A stretch of DNA of 64,000 bases from Paracoccaceae bacterium (GTDB lineage Bacteria > Pseudomonadota > Alphaproteobacteria > Rhodobacterales > Rhodobacteraceae): assembly GCA_014872875.1 (NCBI GenBank), contig WKFI01000025.1, positions 1-64,000 on the forward strand, read 5' to 3'. Under the pieces are notes generated by a model. That model did no database searches, had not been told where the DNA came from, and saw only the letters and a program-made list of their open reading frames with translations. Positions 55,361-64,000 of this stretch are shown piece after piece. Positions within the stretch are counted from its first letter, which is position 1. Every line of letters begins with the position of its first letter. The position numbers and the translations under genes were made by a program.

Positions 55361-56590
55361 TCAAGACGTTCGGTAACGCTGCACACCTCTCCAAGACAGA
55401 ATGGACGTCGCCAAGAAATACCCGGCGATATAAACGAACTGCAATTCCAGCCCGATGCCAAAGTCGATCAGAACCCCGGTCAGACCTGGTCCAATGGCTG
55501 ATCCAAGGACCATGGCCGAAGTTGCCAATGCCTTGATCGCACCGATATGGGCGGTGCCATAGCTGTCTGCCCAGAAAGCAGCCGGCAAAGTTGCAGCCAT
55601 GCCTGTCGTCAAGGCCAGACATACAAAACCGAAGAAAGCAGCGAACGAATTCGAGGCTACCGCAAAGATAAGAAAGCCCGCGACCATGGGTATTTGAAAG
55701 AACGGCATCAGCCGGGAGGTCCCGAACCGATCCAAGGCCCAACCAGACAGGATCATCGCGATCACTGCTGACCCGGTGAACACCGGAAACCATGCCACCA
55801 GTTCCAGATGGGACCACCCTTTGATCTTAGCCAGATGAACCTGATGAAAGAAAAACGCCGTACCGAATGCTGATGGCCCCAGGACCGAAGGTGCGATGTA
55901 CCAAAACAGTGGATGTTTCAGCGCCTGCCCCCGAGTCCAGTGTCGCCCATCCATGCCGGTAGAAGATTCGCTTTGTAATGTGTGTAATGGACTTCGTTCC
56001 GATTTGAGCAGGTTCAGCAAGACCGGAATACCCGCCAAAGCGATGACAGCGCAGACAACCCAGAGGCTTCGCCAGTCGAACACGCTCAGCAGAGATACAA
56101 ACAGCATTGGGAACAGTGCTTCGCCCACCGAAAAGCCAAGCGAGGCAATTGCGAGCGCCCTGCCCCGTGTCGCTTGAAACCAGCGGGTCATACCCACGGC
56201 CGCTATGTGACCGGCCATCCCCTGACCGAAAAACCGAAGTCCAAGGACAACCAGAGCCAAAGCCCAGACCCAAGGATTGAACGCCATGGCAAGACACGCC
56301 AACGCCAAACCGGCCAGTGTCAGCGCGCCAAGAGCCCGCATTCGAAACCGGTCAGTCAAGGCGCCAGACCAGACCATCAGCACTGCGGAAACCGTCGTGC
56401 CCAATGAATAGATCCCGCCCCATTCCCCATGGCTCAACCCAAATTCAGCGCGAATCTCTCCCGCGAATATCGAAATGAAGAAGGTTTGGCCGAAACAGGA
56501 CAGGAACGTCAAAAGCGCCCCGGCGGACAGCCAACGCGCGTTTTCGACAAGAAAGTCGTGGCTGCTTCGAAGGGAAGAGGCCAGCGGCAT
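55361..56590 (-). CDS. MFS transporter
   Basis: 409 residues, 12 predicted transmembrane helices. The loop 2-3 motif appears as SGALTDRFRMRALG. Long cytoplasmic middle loop around residue 195-225. Family includes monocarboxylate/oxalate-type and drug transporters; the substrate cannot be read. The upstream hydrolase gene ends 4 bp before the start, suggesting a two-gene unit. Confidence 0.87.
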   Translation of the reverse strand: MPLASSLRSSHDFLVENARWLSAGALLTFLSCFGQTFFISIFAGEIRAEFGLSHGEWGGIYSLGTTVSAVLMVWSGALTDRFRMRALGALTLAGLALACLAMAFNPWVWALALVVLGLRFFGQGMAGHIAAVGMTRWFQATRGRALAIASLGFSVGEALFPMLFVSLLSVFDWRSLWVVCAVIALAGIPVLLNLLKSERSPLHTLQSESSTGMDGRHWTRGQALKHPLFWYIAPSVLGPSAFGTAFFFHQVHLAKIKGWSHLELVAWFPVFTGSAVIAMILSGWALDRFGTSRLMPFFQIPMVAGFLIFAVASNSFAAFFGFVCLALTTGMAATLPAAFWADSYGTAHIGAIKALATSAMVLGSAIGPGLTGVLIDFGIGLELQFVYIAGYFLATSILSWRGVQRYRTS

Positions 56591-56593
56591 TAC

Positions 56594-57709
56594 TCAGCCG
56601 CTCGTATCCGGAGGTGACAAAAGCTCGATCTCGGTGGCTTCGTCATATTTCACGACGACCCCCGGCAACAGGTTCTGCACCGCGCTACGGTCTTCGCCCA
56701 AGGCTTCGGCCACTTCGCTGGCGTTGTTCAGAACCTTGACCAACGTGGGGGATGAGGCTGCCACAAAGTGTGAACTTTCAGCTTCGCTTGAAAAATCGCT
56801 TGTATCGACAATCTCGATCGGGAGATCCGCGACCGTTTCGGCCGATTCAATGTTGCCCAACCGTTCCCGGCTGTGAGTACCGCGCAGTCTTTGCGATAGC
56901 CCAAGGATCTTGTCCTTGTTGGAAACGAAGACCACAAACGGCTCGGGTGGGTTTGGTATCCGATTCAGCTGTGCCCGGAACAAGTCGATATCAAGATCGG
57001 GAGAGAACAGGATAATGCCGCCCAAGGATCGCTGTGACCAACCCGGGTTGGCGATTTCGATCTGGCGCAGGGTTTCCATGACAAGAACCGATCCCATCGA
57101 ATGCGCCACCAGCACGATATTGTCGACGCCGCTGGCCTCGACCCGGCGCAACAGGTTTTCCAACCCGTCTCGAGCGATCAATGCGCTTTCCCCGTCATAG
57201 GCATAGGCCAAAGGACTGCCGCGGCTGGGCCAGGAATAGATCAAATGGGCGCCAGGCAGTTCCAGATCGTGCGCCAATTGCGCAGCCCGGAACGCGCTTT
57301 CCGTATGGGTCGTGTTGAACCCATGAACGTAGATCATCGCCTCGCGCCCCGATGTGTCTGTGGCTCGCGTGACATCTCTCACCCGTGTTTCAAAGGCTTG
57401 GGGCGATTGAAAGGTCTTTTGGTTGGCGAGAACAAATTGAGTGCTGGGATTTGGATTGCCATAAGCTTCGTCAAGCCCGCCGGGTTTGCGGTTTGGCGGT
57501 ACGGATATGGTCATCTCGACCAGACTGTGCTCCACACTTCGATCTCCCCCGAACGTGCCTTCGGGGGTCAATGCACGCGTAGTGGCTGCAAACACAGTTT
57601 GCGGTGTGCCGATCGTCAGGGCTTCTGGAACAACTTCGACCACTGACCGATCAGCGCAGGCGGATAGGCCCAGAAATGACAGAAACAGAAAAAGGACTGT
57701 GCGCTTCAT
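56594..57709 (-). CDS. Alpha/beta hydrolase lipoprotein (DUF900 type)
   Basis: 371 residues. Lipoprotein signal peptide MKRTVLFLFLSFLGLSAC. Alpha/beta hydrolase with HGFNTTHTESAFR and nucleophile elbow AHSMGS, the DUF900 signature. Substrates of this group are unknown; the fold suggests an esterase. It is cotranscribed with the MFS gene, possibly processing that transporter's substrate (inference). Confidence 0.87.
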   Translation of the reverse strand: MKRTVLFLFLSFLGLSACADRSVVEVVPEALTIGTPQTVFAATTRALTPEGTFGGDRSVEHSLVEMTISVPPNRKPGGLDEAYGNPNPSTQFVLANQKTFQSPQAFETRVRDVTRATDTSGREAMIYVHGFNTTHTESAFRAAQLAHDLELPGAHLIYSWPSRGSPLAYAYDGESALIARDGLENLLRRVEASGVDNIVLVAHSMGSVLVMETLRQIEIANPGWSQRSLGGIILFSPDLDIDLFRAQLNRIPNPPEPFVVFVSNKDKILGLSQRLRGTHSRERLGNIESAETVADLPIEIVDTSDFSSEAESSHFVAASSPTLVKVLNNASEVAEALGEDRSAVQNLLPGVVVKYDEATEIELLSPPDTSG

Positions 57710-57821
57710 GACCTGCCCAACGATAAATTCCGGGTCAGGCTAGCCAAGCTTTGGCGGATGTCCAGCAGAGTTTGAGCGGTGTGCCATCGATATGCGACAC
57801 GCCGCTCAGAAGGTCACATGG

Positions 57822-59129
57822 TCAGAGCACGTAGCGGCTGACATCGGTGGATTTGGTCAACTCACCCAGGTTCTTGTCCACAAACTCTACGTTGACTGTG
57901 ACTGAGCTGCCGGACTCATCCGGTGCCGAGAAAGACAGATCTTCGAACACCCGTTCCATCACGGTGTAAAGTCGTCGTGCACCGATGTTTTCAACGCTCT
58001 GATTCACCTCGGCGGCGATCTTGGCCAGCGCGGCAATGCCGTCTTCGGTAAATGTCACCTCGACCTCTTCAGTGCCCATCAAGGCTGTGTACTGCAAGGT
58101 CAGCGCATTGTCGGTTTCAGTCAGGATCCGTACGAAATCCTCTTCGGTCAGCGCCCGCAGTTCCACGCGGATCGGCAAGCGACCCTGCAACTCCGGCAAC
58201 AGGTCGCTGGGTTTGGCGATGTGGAAGGCGCCCGAGGCGATGAACAGGATATGGTCGGTCTTGATCGGACCGTGTTTGGTGCTGACGGTTGTGCCTTCGA
58301 TCAGCGGCAGCAGGTCACGTTGCACGCCTTCCCGGCTGACATCGCCGCCACGGGCCTCCTGCCGGGCGCAGACCTTGTCAATCTCATCCAGGAAGACGAT
58401 TCCGTTCTGTTCAACAGCTTCCAGGGCCGTACGGGTGACCGTTTCGTCATCCAAGAGCTTGTCGGCTTCTTCCCCGATGAGAAGCTCATAGCTGTCGGCC
58501 ACGGTGACTTTCTTGCGGACGGTGCGCCCACCCATGGCTTTGCCAAACAGTTCGCCCAGGTTCATCATGCCCATGTTCGACCCCGGCTGACCGGGGATTT
58601 CGAACATGCCCATCGGGTTCGATGTGTCGGCCACATCAAGTTCGATCACCGTATCGTCCAGTTCTCCGGTCTTCAGCTTCTTACGGAACATTTCGCGCGT
58701 GCTTTCTCGGGCGTCTGTGCCGGCAATGGCTTCGATCACGCGATCTTCGGCGGCCTGATGCGCCTTGGCCTTGACGTCTTCGCGCATGTATTCGCGGGTC
58801 TGCAGGATCGCTGCATCGGCCAGATCGCGGATGATCTGTTCCACGTCGCGGCCTACATAGCCAACCTCGGTGAATTTCGTGGCTTCGACCTTTATGAACG
58901 GCGCGCGGGCCAGTTTGGCCAGTCGGCGGCTGATTTCGGTCTTGCCGACGCCGGTGGGGCCGATCATCAGGATATTCTTGGGATACACTTCGTCCCGCAG
59001 ATCATCCGACAATTGCTTGCGCCGCCAGCGGTTGCGCAGCGCCACGGCCACGGCGCGTTTTGCGTCTTTCTGTCCGATGATGAACCGGTCCAGTTCGGAT
59101 ACGATTTCGCGCGGGGTCAGATCGGTCAT
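57822..59129 (-). CDS. hslU: ATP-dependent protease ATPase subunit HslU
   Basis: 435 residues. AAA+ unfoldase of the HslUV protease. [33 protein letters not shown] start, Walker [17 protein letters not shown], Walker [11 protein letters not shown], and the I-domain insert between. C-terminal ending DVSRYVL inserts into HslV pockets. Downstream of hslV by 88 bp, as usual. Confidence 0.97.
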   Translation of the reverse strand: MTDLTPREIVSELDRFIIGQKDAKRAVAVALRNRWRRKQLSDDLRDEVYPKNILMIGPTGVGKTEISRRLAKLARAPFIKVEATKFTEVGYVGRDVEQIIRDLADAAILQTREYMREDVKAKAHQAAEDRVIEAIAGTDARESTREMFRKKLKTGELDDTVIELDVADTSNPMGMFEIPGQPGSNMGMMNLGELFGKAMGGRTVRKKVTVADSYELLIGEEADKLLDDETVTRTALEAVEQNGIVFLDEIDKVCARQEARGGDVSREGVQRDLLPLIEGTTVSTKHGPIKTDHILFIASGAFHIAKPSDLLPELQGRLPIRVELRALTEEDFVRILTETDNALTLQYTALMGTEEVEVTFTEDGIAALAKIAAEVNQSVENIGARRLYTVMERVFEDLSFSAPDESGSSVTVNVEFVDKNLGELTKSTDVSRYVL

Positions 59130-59217
59130 ATGTGCTTAACTCTCTATCGTGTCTGCGGTCGCTGTTACATTGCGGCCTGAAAACAAGTGACTTGGGCGGA
59201 TCCGTGGATAAAGCGGA

Positions 59218-59775
59218 TTAACCTCCGATTTGCTCAACCGTCAGCTTGCCGTTGGTATAGACGCAGATATCTGCGGCAATCGCCATGGCGCTTCGGGCCA
59301 CGTCTTCAGCAGATTTGTCGCTGTCCATCATGGCGCGGGCCGCGGCGAGGGCAAAGTTTCCCCCCGACCCGATTGCAGCCACGTCATGTTCCGGCTCCAG
59401 CACATCACCTGCACCGGTAATCACGAACATGTCGCTGCCATCCGTGACAATCAGCATCGCTTCCAGGTTCTTGAGGTACTTGTCCGTCCGCCAATCCTTG
59501 GCCAGCTCGACCGAGGCGCGGGCCAATTGCCCGGGTGTGGCCTCTAGCTTGGCTTCCAGCCGTTCCAAAAGGGTAAAGGCATCTGCCGTCGAACCGGCGA
59601 AACCGGCCACAACTTCGAACCCGCCCGGTTTCAACCGCCGCACCTTGCGCGCGGTACCCTTGATCACGGTTTGTCCCAGCGACACTTGCCCGTCGCCCGC
59701 GATGACAACTTCACCGCCTTTCTTGACGCCTATGATCGTGGTGCCGTGCCAGCCCGGGAATTGATCGTCTGCCAT
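59218..59775 (-). CDS. hslV: ATP-dependent protease proteolytic subunit HslV
   Basis: 185 residues. The motif [26 protein letters not shown] is the family N-terminus; the mature enzyme starts at the Thr after a short propeptide ([11 protein letters not shown]), the Thr being the nucleophile. GGTVFTLL-type segments follow ([14 protein letters not shown]). Start ATG 59775 follows GGAGG by 5 nt. Upstream CCCCATAT (59808-59801) suggests heat-shock sigma control. Confidence 0.97.
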   Translation of the reverse strand: MADDQFPGWHGTTIIGVKKGGEVVIAGDGQVSLGQTVIKGTARKVRRLKPGGFEVVAGFAGSTADAFTLLERLEAKLEATPGQLARASVELAKDWRTDKYLKNLEAMLIVTDGSDMFVITGAGDVLEPEHDVAAIGSGGNFALAAARAMMDSDKSAEDVARSAMAIAADICVYTNGKLTVEQIGG

Positions 59776-59800
59776 GAATGCCTCCGTCTTGGTTCTCCCT

Positions 59801-59829
59801 ATATGGGGGGCGACGGCGCTCGACGCAAC
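59801..59829 (-). promoter_or_regulatory. Possible RpoH (sigma-32) promoter of hslV
   Basis: On the minus strand GTTGCG (59829-59824) and CCCCATAT (59808-59801) are separated by 15 nt, resembling a heat-shock -35/-10 pair; the -10 fits well, the -35 poorly. The transcript would start about 20 nt before the hslV ribosome binding site. Confidence 0.35.
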
Positions 59830-59969
59830 GCGTTATCATTTTGCCTGTTTGCTATGCATTGGCTGCAATTCGGGCCTGATTTCTTGGCAATTGTAGGACT
59901 CAGTTTGTGGTCCTACATGAACGTCAGAACAGAAAATCAAGATCACTCCGATCAGAAGGAAACGTCAAA

Positions 59970-60158
59970 ATGGCATATGCAGCCACCACCTCCTCGCCGA
60001 TGGGCGCCGTTGCAACCCTGCGTGTTGTTGACAGCATCCTGAACCTGAAGAACACCGTCATCTCCTGGAACAACGCTCGCGTGACCCGCAACGTCCTGTC
60101 GCGTCTGACCGACGACCAGCTGAACGATATTGGCCTGAACCGTGGTGATCTGATCTGA
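59970..60158 (+). CDS. DUF1127 small protein
   Basis: 62 residues. The C-terminal LSRLTDDQLNDIGLNRGDL is the DUF1127/YjiS signature: a short helical region with L-x-x-L-x-D-x-x-L-x-D-I-G-L. Such proteins in alphaproteobacteria affect RNA metabolism and phosphate uptake, through RNA binding. Start at 59970 (MAYAATTSS) follows AAGGAAACGTC. Divergent from hslV across a 195-bp gap. A terminator follows it. Confidence 0.85.
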   Translation: MAYAATTSSPMGAVATLRVVDSILNLKNTVISWNNARVTRNVLSRLTDDQLNDIGLNRGDLI

Positions 60159-60190
60159 TCCGGACAGACCCATGAAGAAATTTCGGCGTT

Positions 60191-60235
60191 GAAGAGCCGC
60201 CCTCGTTCTCCCCGAGGTGCGGCTTCTTCTTTTTC
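60191..60235 (+). terminator. Intrinsic terminator after the DUF1127 gene
   Basis: GAAGAGCCGC (60191-60200) pairs with GCGGCTTCTTC (60219-60229, one bulged T) around an inner CTCG/CGAG stem, followed by TTTTT. Confidence 0.8.
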
Positions 60236-60242
60236 TGAATGG

Positions 60243-60608
60243 CTATTTCGTCAGCCTGTACCGGCCCGAGAGATCGGGTAGAAACGCTTCGACAGCTGCT
60301 GTTGCGACGATGTGGCATGTTCCGGCCTCGGCGTCTTCGACATCCAATCCGCCAAACACAGCCGTGACCTGGGCCCGGCCGCGCGGCAAATCCTTGGCGA
60401 CCAGATCGCAATCGACCTGTTCGGGTTTCTGAACCGCGATTGTCACCTGAACCCGCATTTCGGTGTGATCGATCCCCAGTTTTGAAAACAGCGTAATCGA
60501 GGAATGATGCAGGGCGTCTTGCACAGCACGGCGCGCGGCCTTGGTATAGTCCTGACCATAAAGGTCGTTCCCGGTTCCCATTTCCAGGATGATCCGCTTT
60601 TCGCCCAT
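60243..60608 (-). CDS. Lin0512 family protein, second copy
   Basis: 121 residues of the Lin0512 family: RIILEMGTGNDLYGQDYTKAARRAVQDALHHSSIT, VQVTIAVQKPEQVD. The start overlaps the stop of the first copy (TGATG at 60608). Relative to the first copy the two share EMGTGxxLxxxDYTxAAxRAxxDALxHxSIT and a VQKPExVD motif. Function of the family is unknown. Predicted cytoplasmic. Confidence 0.85.
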   Translation of the reverse strand: MGEKRIILEMGTGNDLYGQDYTKAARRAVQDALHHSSITLFSKLGIDHTEMRVQVTIAVQKPEQVDCDLVAKDLPRGRAQVTAVFGGLDVEDAEAGTCHIVATAAVEAFLPDLSGRYRLTK

Positions 60609-60955
60609 CACACGGCCTCCATGTCAAAGGACACGACCACGGCAGCATTGGCGATCACGGTGCGACCGTCAGTATGGGGTTTTTCGATGTTCAAACCGCC
60701 CTGCTTCACCCGGATTGTCGGTTGGCCGTAAGGAAAGATCTCTTTCAATCGCTCCACGTCAACCAGTTCGGGTTTCTGCACCCCGATTTCCGCGTCGACG
60801 ATCATCGCCTCCTTCGGGAATCCGAACAGCTCGGCCATGGTGACAGAGTTGTGCCACAACGCGTCTTTGATCGCGCGACTGGCTGCTTCGGTATAGTCTT
60901 CGCGGCGCAGCGATGTGCCCATCCCGAACTCTACCAACACCCTTGTTTTGGCCAT
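60608..60955 (-). CDS. Lin0512 family protein, first copy
   Basis: 115 residues, same family as the downstream gene. MAKTRVLVEFGMGTSLRREDYTEAASRAIKDALWHNSVT is the conserved start; IGVQKPELVDVERLKEIFPYG follows. ATG at 60955 is chosen because the longer frame has no family similarity in its extra 50 codons. Divergent from the DMT transporter. Confidence 0.85.
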   Translation of the reverse strand: MAKTRVLVEFGMGTSLRREDYTEAASRAIKDALWHNSVTMAELFGFPKEAMIVDAEIGVQKPELVDVERLKEIFPYGQPTIRVKQGGLNIEKPHTDGRTVIANAAVVVSFDMEAV

Positions 60956-61093
60956 GATACCTCCTGATTCATCGTGTTGGGCCCACTCTGCATGGCTTAC
61001 CATCAAACAAAAGATCCAGAATGACGAAACTGGGCTGACCAATGCCGATTTGAGCGCTTTACATTGAGTTGTCTTTGCCGCTGAGTGGCCATC

Positions 61094-61972
61094 ATGAATG
61101 ACCAAGTCAAAGGCCTTTTGATCACCACTCTCGGTGTCCTGCTCATTGTCCCGGACTCACTGTTCGTGCGGTTGATTCAGGCCGAGCCCTTGGTCACGTC
61201 GTTCTGGCGCGGTCTCATCTCGGGGCTGGTCGTGGCGATTGTATTGCTGGTTTTCCATGGCACTAGGGGCTTTCGGGCGGTTCTGCGGGCAGGGCGGCCG
61301 GCAGCGCTCTACATTGCTCTGATCGCGTCCACTCCTCTGGCTTTCGTGATGGCCGTCTCGAACACAAGCGTTGCCAATGTGGTTTTCATCTTTGCTTCGA
61401 TGCCTGTATTTGCTGCCATTTTCAGTCGCATTTTTCTGGGAGAGCCCATTTCCCGCAGGATGGTTCTGACGATGGCTGGCGTGATGATTGGACTGGCAAT
61501 CCTGGCTTATGGTTCAGGAGAAAGTGAAATCGCATCCTGGAAGGGAGACATCTGGGCTCTTTACATCTCGGTCGCGTTTGCCGGTGCTTTGACGACTGTG
61601 CGGCAGGTGCGGGACATCTCGATGGTGCCTGCGGTGCCCGTGGCCTATATCGGAGCAGCAATATTGTTGGGTTTGTTCAGTGACCCGATGGAGGCTTTCC
61701 ATCAGCAACCCGGTCTGATCCTGAGCCATGGCGCCTTTATAGGGGCGGCTTCGTGCCTTCTGGCGCTGGGTCCCCGTTACATCAGCTCTGCCGAAGTATC
61801 TCTTCTGGTCCTGCTGGAATCGGTTCTGGCCCCATTGCTTGTCTGGTTCGTCGTCGGAGAGGACCCGGGGTCCTGGGCATTGGTTGGCGGTGCCGTGGTT
61901 ATCGGCGTGTTGCTTGCGTCGAATTTGGTTGCTTTGAAAAAGACGGTATCCGCAAAGAAAAAGACGCCCTGA
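61094..61972 (+). CDS. EamA-type DMT transporter
   Basis: 292 residues, ten predicted helices made of two EamA repeats (first: GLLITTLGVLLIVPDSLFVRLIQ ... second: FIGAASCLLALGPRYISSAEVSLLVLLESVLAPLLVWFVVGE). Drug/metabolite transporter superfamily; substrate unknown. Start at 61094 (MNDQVKG) is preferred to GTG at 61085. Convergent with trxA, with a hairpin overlapping its stop (61960-61987). Confidence 0.88.
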   Translation: MNDQVKGLLITTLGVLLIVPDSLFVRLIQAEPLVTSFWRGLISGLVVAIVLLVFHGTRGFRAVLRAGRPAALYIALIASTPLAFVMAVSNTSVANVVFIFASMPVFAAIFSRIFLGEPISRRMVLTMAGVMIGLAILAYGSGESEIASWKGDIWALYISVAFAGALTTVRQVRDISMVPAVPVAYIGAAILLGLFSDPMEAFHQQPGLILSHGAFIGAASCLLALGPRYISSAEVSLLVLLESVLAPLLVWFVVGEDPGSWALVGGAVVIGVLLASNLVALKKTVSAKKKTP

Positions 61973-61987
61973 AATCAGAGCGTCTTT
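61960..61987. terminator. Hairpin between the DMT transporter and trxA
   Basis: AAAGACGC (61960-61967) and GCGTCTTT (61980-61987) form an 8-bp stem that overlaps the transporter's stop codon. Short T-tract, so moderate support. Confidence 0.55.
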
Positions 61988-62007
61988 GATGTCCCGGTAT
62001 CGGGAAT

Positions 62008-62328
62008 TCAGATGGAGTCTTCGATCCAGCTTTGCAGCGCCGCTTTGGGTGCTGCACCGGCGCGGTTCGAAACAACCTGGCCGTCCTTGAAGATGAACAG
62101 AGCCGGAATACCGCGCACACCCATGGCGGCGGCGGCGTTCGGGTTGCTGTCCACGTCCACCTTAGCAATTTTGACCTTGCCTTGGTATTCCGAGGCCAGC
62201 TCTTCCAGAGCGGGGCCGATCTGCTTGCAGGGGCCGCACCATTCGGCCCAGAAATCCACCACAACGGGGATATCGGAGTTTTTGACTTCGGCGTCGAAGG
62301 TATCGTCGGTTACGGCGACGGTGGACAT
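62008..62328 (-). CDS. trxA: Thioredoxin
   Basis: 106 residues. General thiol-disulfide reductant. Active site WCGPC at 30-34 with [12 protein letters not shown] and [26 protein letters not shown]. Start ATG 62328 (MSTVAVTDD) has GGAG 8 nt upstream; an ATG two codons earlier is possible. Downstream of addA by 62 bp. Confidence 0.97.
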   Translation of the reverse strand: MSTVAVTDDTFDAEVKNSDIPVVVDFWAEWCGPCKQIGPALEELASEYQGKVKIAKVDVDSNPNAAAAMGVRGIPALFIFKDGQVVSNRAGAAPKAALQSWIEDSI

Positions 62329-62390
62329 GTGCATGTCTCCTAGGTGGGATGGCAACTGGGCTGAGAACCTATGTACGGGTGTCAGGAAGG

Positions 62391-64000
62391 TCAAGGCGAC
62401 AAGGCATGGTCAAGCGCGTCGGACACAAGATCGTGTGGCAGCCGCATCAGATGCGCGGTCCGGGTCCAAAGGATTGCGGTTTCAATCTTTCGATCCGGAT
62501 AGATCTGGCCAAGCGCGTGCACATAAGCGCCCATCTGACGCAGGACACCTTCGGGCGTGGCGTTTGGGCTGTCCGGTACGGTGGCGTTGGTCTTGAAGTC
62601 CACGATCAACACAGTGTCGGGCGTTACGACCAGCCGATCGATGACCCCATGCAGACGCCGCCCCCCCAGATCGGCAGTCACCGGAACCTCGGCCAGAGTG
62701 TTCCGGGAAAACAGCATGACCAGATCTTGCTGATCCAGAACTGCTGTGACCTCGGCCAAGAGATCCCCAAGATCTTCAGCATCAGGCAGAAGGCGCTGGG
62801 CTGAGGTTGGCCATTCTGCCCTTGGTATGTTCGGCAGATGTTCCAGCAAGGTGTGGATCCGCGTGCCGCGTAGCTTGGCTGCGTCTTCGTCCAAACCCTG
62901 ATCGCCCGGCAAAGCCTTGGCCCCGCCCAAGTCCGATGGGCTGAGCGTCGGGTCAGGAGCAACATATGGGGGCGCTGTGTGTCTTAGAAAGCCGGGCAGG
63001 GGGACCGTATGGCTGGCCACCCGCTTTGGTACGACCAGTGGACTTGCGTCCCAATCGCCATATTCCAGACGCTGTATCATTCCTTGGGGAGTATCGTGTT
63101 CCACCGCGCCGGCCTCGGCCATTGCGGCCTCGACCATCTGGTACCAGCTGTCTCCATCCTTGGACATGTCACCGGCCCCGGCAACGATCAGCCACTTTTC
63201 CGCCCGTGTTAGAGCCACATATAGCAGCCGCAATCGTTCATTGACCTGCTTGTCCTGCGCCGTCTGCCGGGCATTCATCAACGCGCTAGGCATCTGATCT
63301 TTGGGCACTTTCCAAAGCGGCACGCCGTCTGCCACCATGATTTCATCATCCCGCGCTGCGCGACGGGGACCGGTATCGGGAAGGATCACGATGGGCGCTT
63401 CCAGACCTTTGGAACCATGCACGGTCATCACCCGGATCATGTCACCGGCCGCGCCCATCTGCCGTTTGATCTCAAGATCGTCGGTTTGCATCCAGACCAA
63501 AAAACCGGTCAGGCTGGGAATGTCGGTGCGCTCATAGGCCAGCGCTTGCGACAGCAGGGCGTTGATCCCGTCCTCGGCCTCGGCCCCCAGACGGCCCAGC
63601 AATTTCCTCCGTCCGTCATGGCGCGTCAGGATACGCTCGATCAGATCGTAGGGCCGCAGGAAATCGGTGTTGTCGCGCATGTCATTGAGCACGGCGATTG
63701 TGTCTGGAAACTCATCCGCCCGGTCCCGCAACGCCTGCCATAGAAACGGTCGCTCGCGCCGATGCGCGAGGTCAAACAGCTTCTGCTCTGACCAGCCAAA
63801 CAGTGGGGACTTCAGCACGGTTGCCAGCGACAGAGAATCCTCGGGCGTGGCCAGAAAGCTCAGCAAAGCGGCCAGGTCCTTCACCGCCAATTCAGCCCCG
63901 ACTTTCAACCGGTCCGCCCCGGCAATCGGTAGGTCTGCCTGTTTGCAGGCGCGGATGATTTCGGAAAACAGCTCGGACCGGCGCTGTACAAGGATCAGGA
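62391..64000 (-). CDS. addA: Double-strand-break repair helicase-nuclease AddA, C-terminal part
   Basis: About 536 residues of the 3' end; the 5' part is past the window edge and the frame stays open to it. Helicase superfamily I motifs: [15 protein letters not shown] near the left cut, [20 protein letters not shown] (motif VI), [18 protein letters not shown] (motif V). The C-terminal RecB-like nuclease has [18 protein letters not shown] (GxxDRL and DFKT). AddAB processes broken ends to make 3' overhangs. addB presumably lies upstream in the missing DNA. Confidence 0.95.
   Translation of the reverse strand, partial: LILVQRRSELFSEIIRACKQADLPIAGADRLKVGAELAVKDLAALLSFLATPEDSLSLATVLKSPLFGWSEQKLFDLAHRRERPFLWQALRDRADEFPDTIAVLNDMRDNTDFLRPYDLIERILTRHDGRRKLLGRLGAEAEDGINALLSQALAYERTDIPSLTGFLVWMQTDDLEIKRQMGAAGDMIRVMTVHGSKGLEAPIVILPDTGPRRAARDDEIMVADGVPLWKVPKDQMPSALMNARQTAQDKQVNERLRLLYVALTRAEKWLIVAGAGDMSKDGDSWYQMVEAAMAEAGAVEHDTPQGMIQRLEYGDWDASPLVVPKRVASHTVPLPGFLRHTAPPYVAPDPTLSPSDLGGAKALPGDQGLDEDAAKLRGTRIHTLLEHLPNIPRAEWPTSAQRLLPDAEDLGDLLAEVTAVLDQQDLVMLFSRNTLAEVPVTADLGGRRLHGVIDRLVVTPDTVLIVDFKTNATVPDSPNATPEGVLRQMGAYVHALGQIYPDRKIETAILWTRTAHLMRLPHDLVSDALDHALSP

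Noticed and set aside
1-64000. Insertion sequences, prophage, CRISPR, tRNA or rRNA genes
   Set aside because: No transposase, integrase, phage structural gene, repeat-spacer array, tRNA cloverleaf or rRNA sequence was recognised while reading the window; short tRNA genes cannot be fully excluded without a dedicated scan.

Overview
The window reads as chromosome of a marine alphaproteobacterium of the Rhodobacteraceae (Roseobacter group, Ruegeria-like). The basis is gene content and order: an rsmG-mnmG-mnmE-rho block with parAB on one side, a maf-aroE-coaE-dnaQ block on the other, a NavRosD/NaChBac-type sodium channel, Hint_2 and RTX proteins, HemJ in place of HemG/HemY, and DUF1127 and Lin0512 family proteins. 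Genus is inference. Almost all of the window is dense, conserved housekeeping sequence. I see no insertion sequence, prophage, CRISPR array, rRNA or tRNA gene.

Layout. 1-1592: 3'-truncated LamG/RTX calcium-binding protein (minus). 1976-7758: comF, a methyltransferase, hemH, and a 1000-residue kinase/M23/aminotransferase fusion. 7835-16412: a small secreted protein, two L,D-transpeptidases, a CAP-domain lipoprotein, a methyltransferase, a voltage-gated sodium channel, an RlmD/TrmA-type RNA methyltransferase, and a heterodimeric ABC exporter preceded by a possible 8-codon leader ORF. 16615-26109: a coupled hslO-nudix-cca run, a second nudix gene, a receiver/PP2C protein divergent from an Hpt protein, ilvA, two paralogous membrane proteins, and argG. 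26199-33817: a Hint-domain protein coupled to an RTX-type lysine acyltransferase, an SCP2 protein, a class IV aminotransferase with a sulfotransferase-like partner, msrA, a ribokinase and maeB. 33963-41266: mutS, grpE-hrcA, rph-rdgB-hemW and a DUF454 protein. 41256-48631 (minus): parB, parA, rsmG, mnmG, mnmE, rho, hemJ. 49040-51777 (plus): maf, aroE, coaE, dnaQ. 51848-64000: secB, fxsA, a Tim44-like protein, mltA, smr, an MFS transporter, an alpha/beta hydrolase, hslUV, two Lin0512 genes, a DMT transporter, trxA and the 3' part of addA.

How it fits together. The most informative feature is the 408-bp gap at 48632-49039. Genes leave it in both directions. It holds an 80% A+T stretch, a perfect TTAA-N7-TTAA CtrA-type motif and several DnaA-box-like 9-mers. 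Two perfect 16-bp parS palindromes lie 3-6 kb away, one in the start of mnmG and one inside rsmG, beside parAB. I read this as the replication origin and its segregation locus. The most unusual accessory items are the Hint-acyltransferase pair, the triple fusion protein, and a relic of the argG start left between the two paralogous membrane genes.
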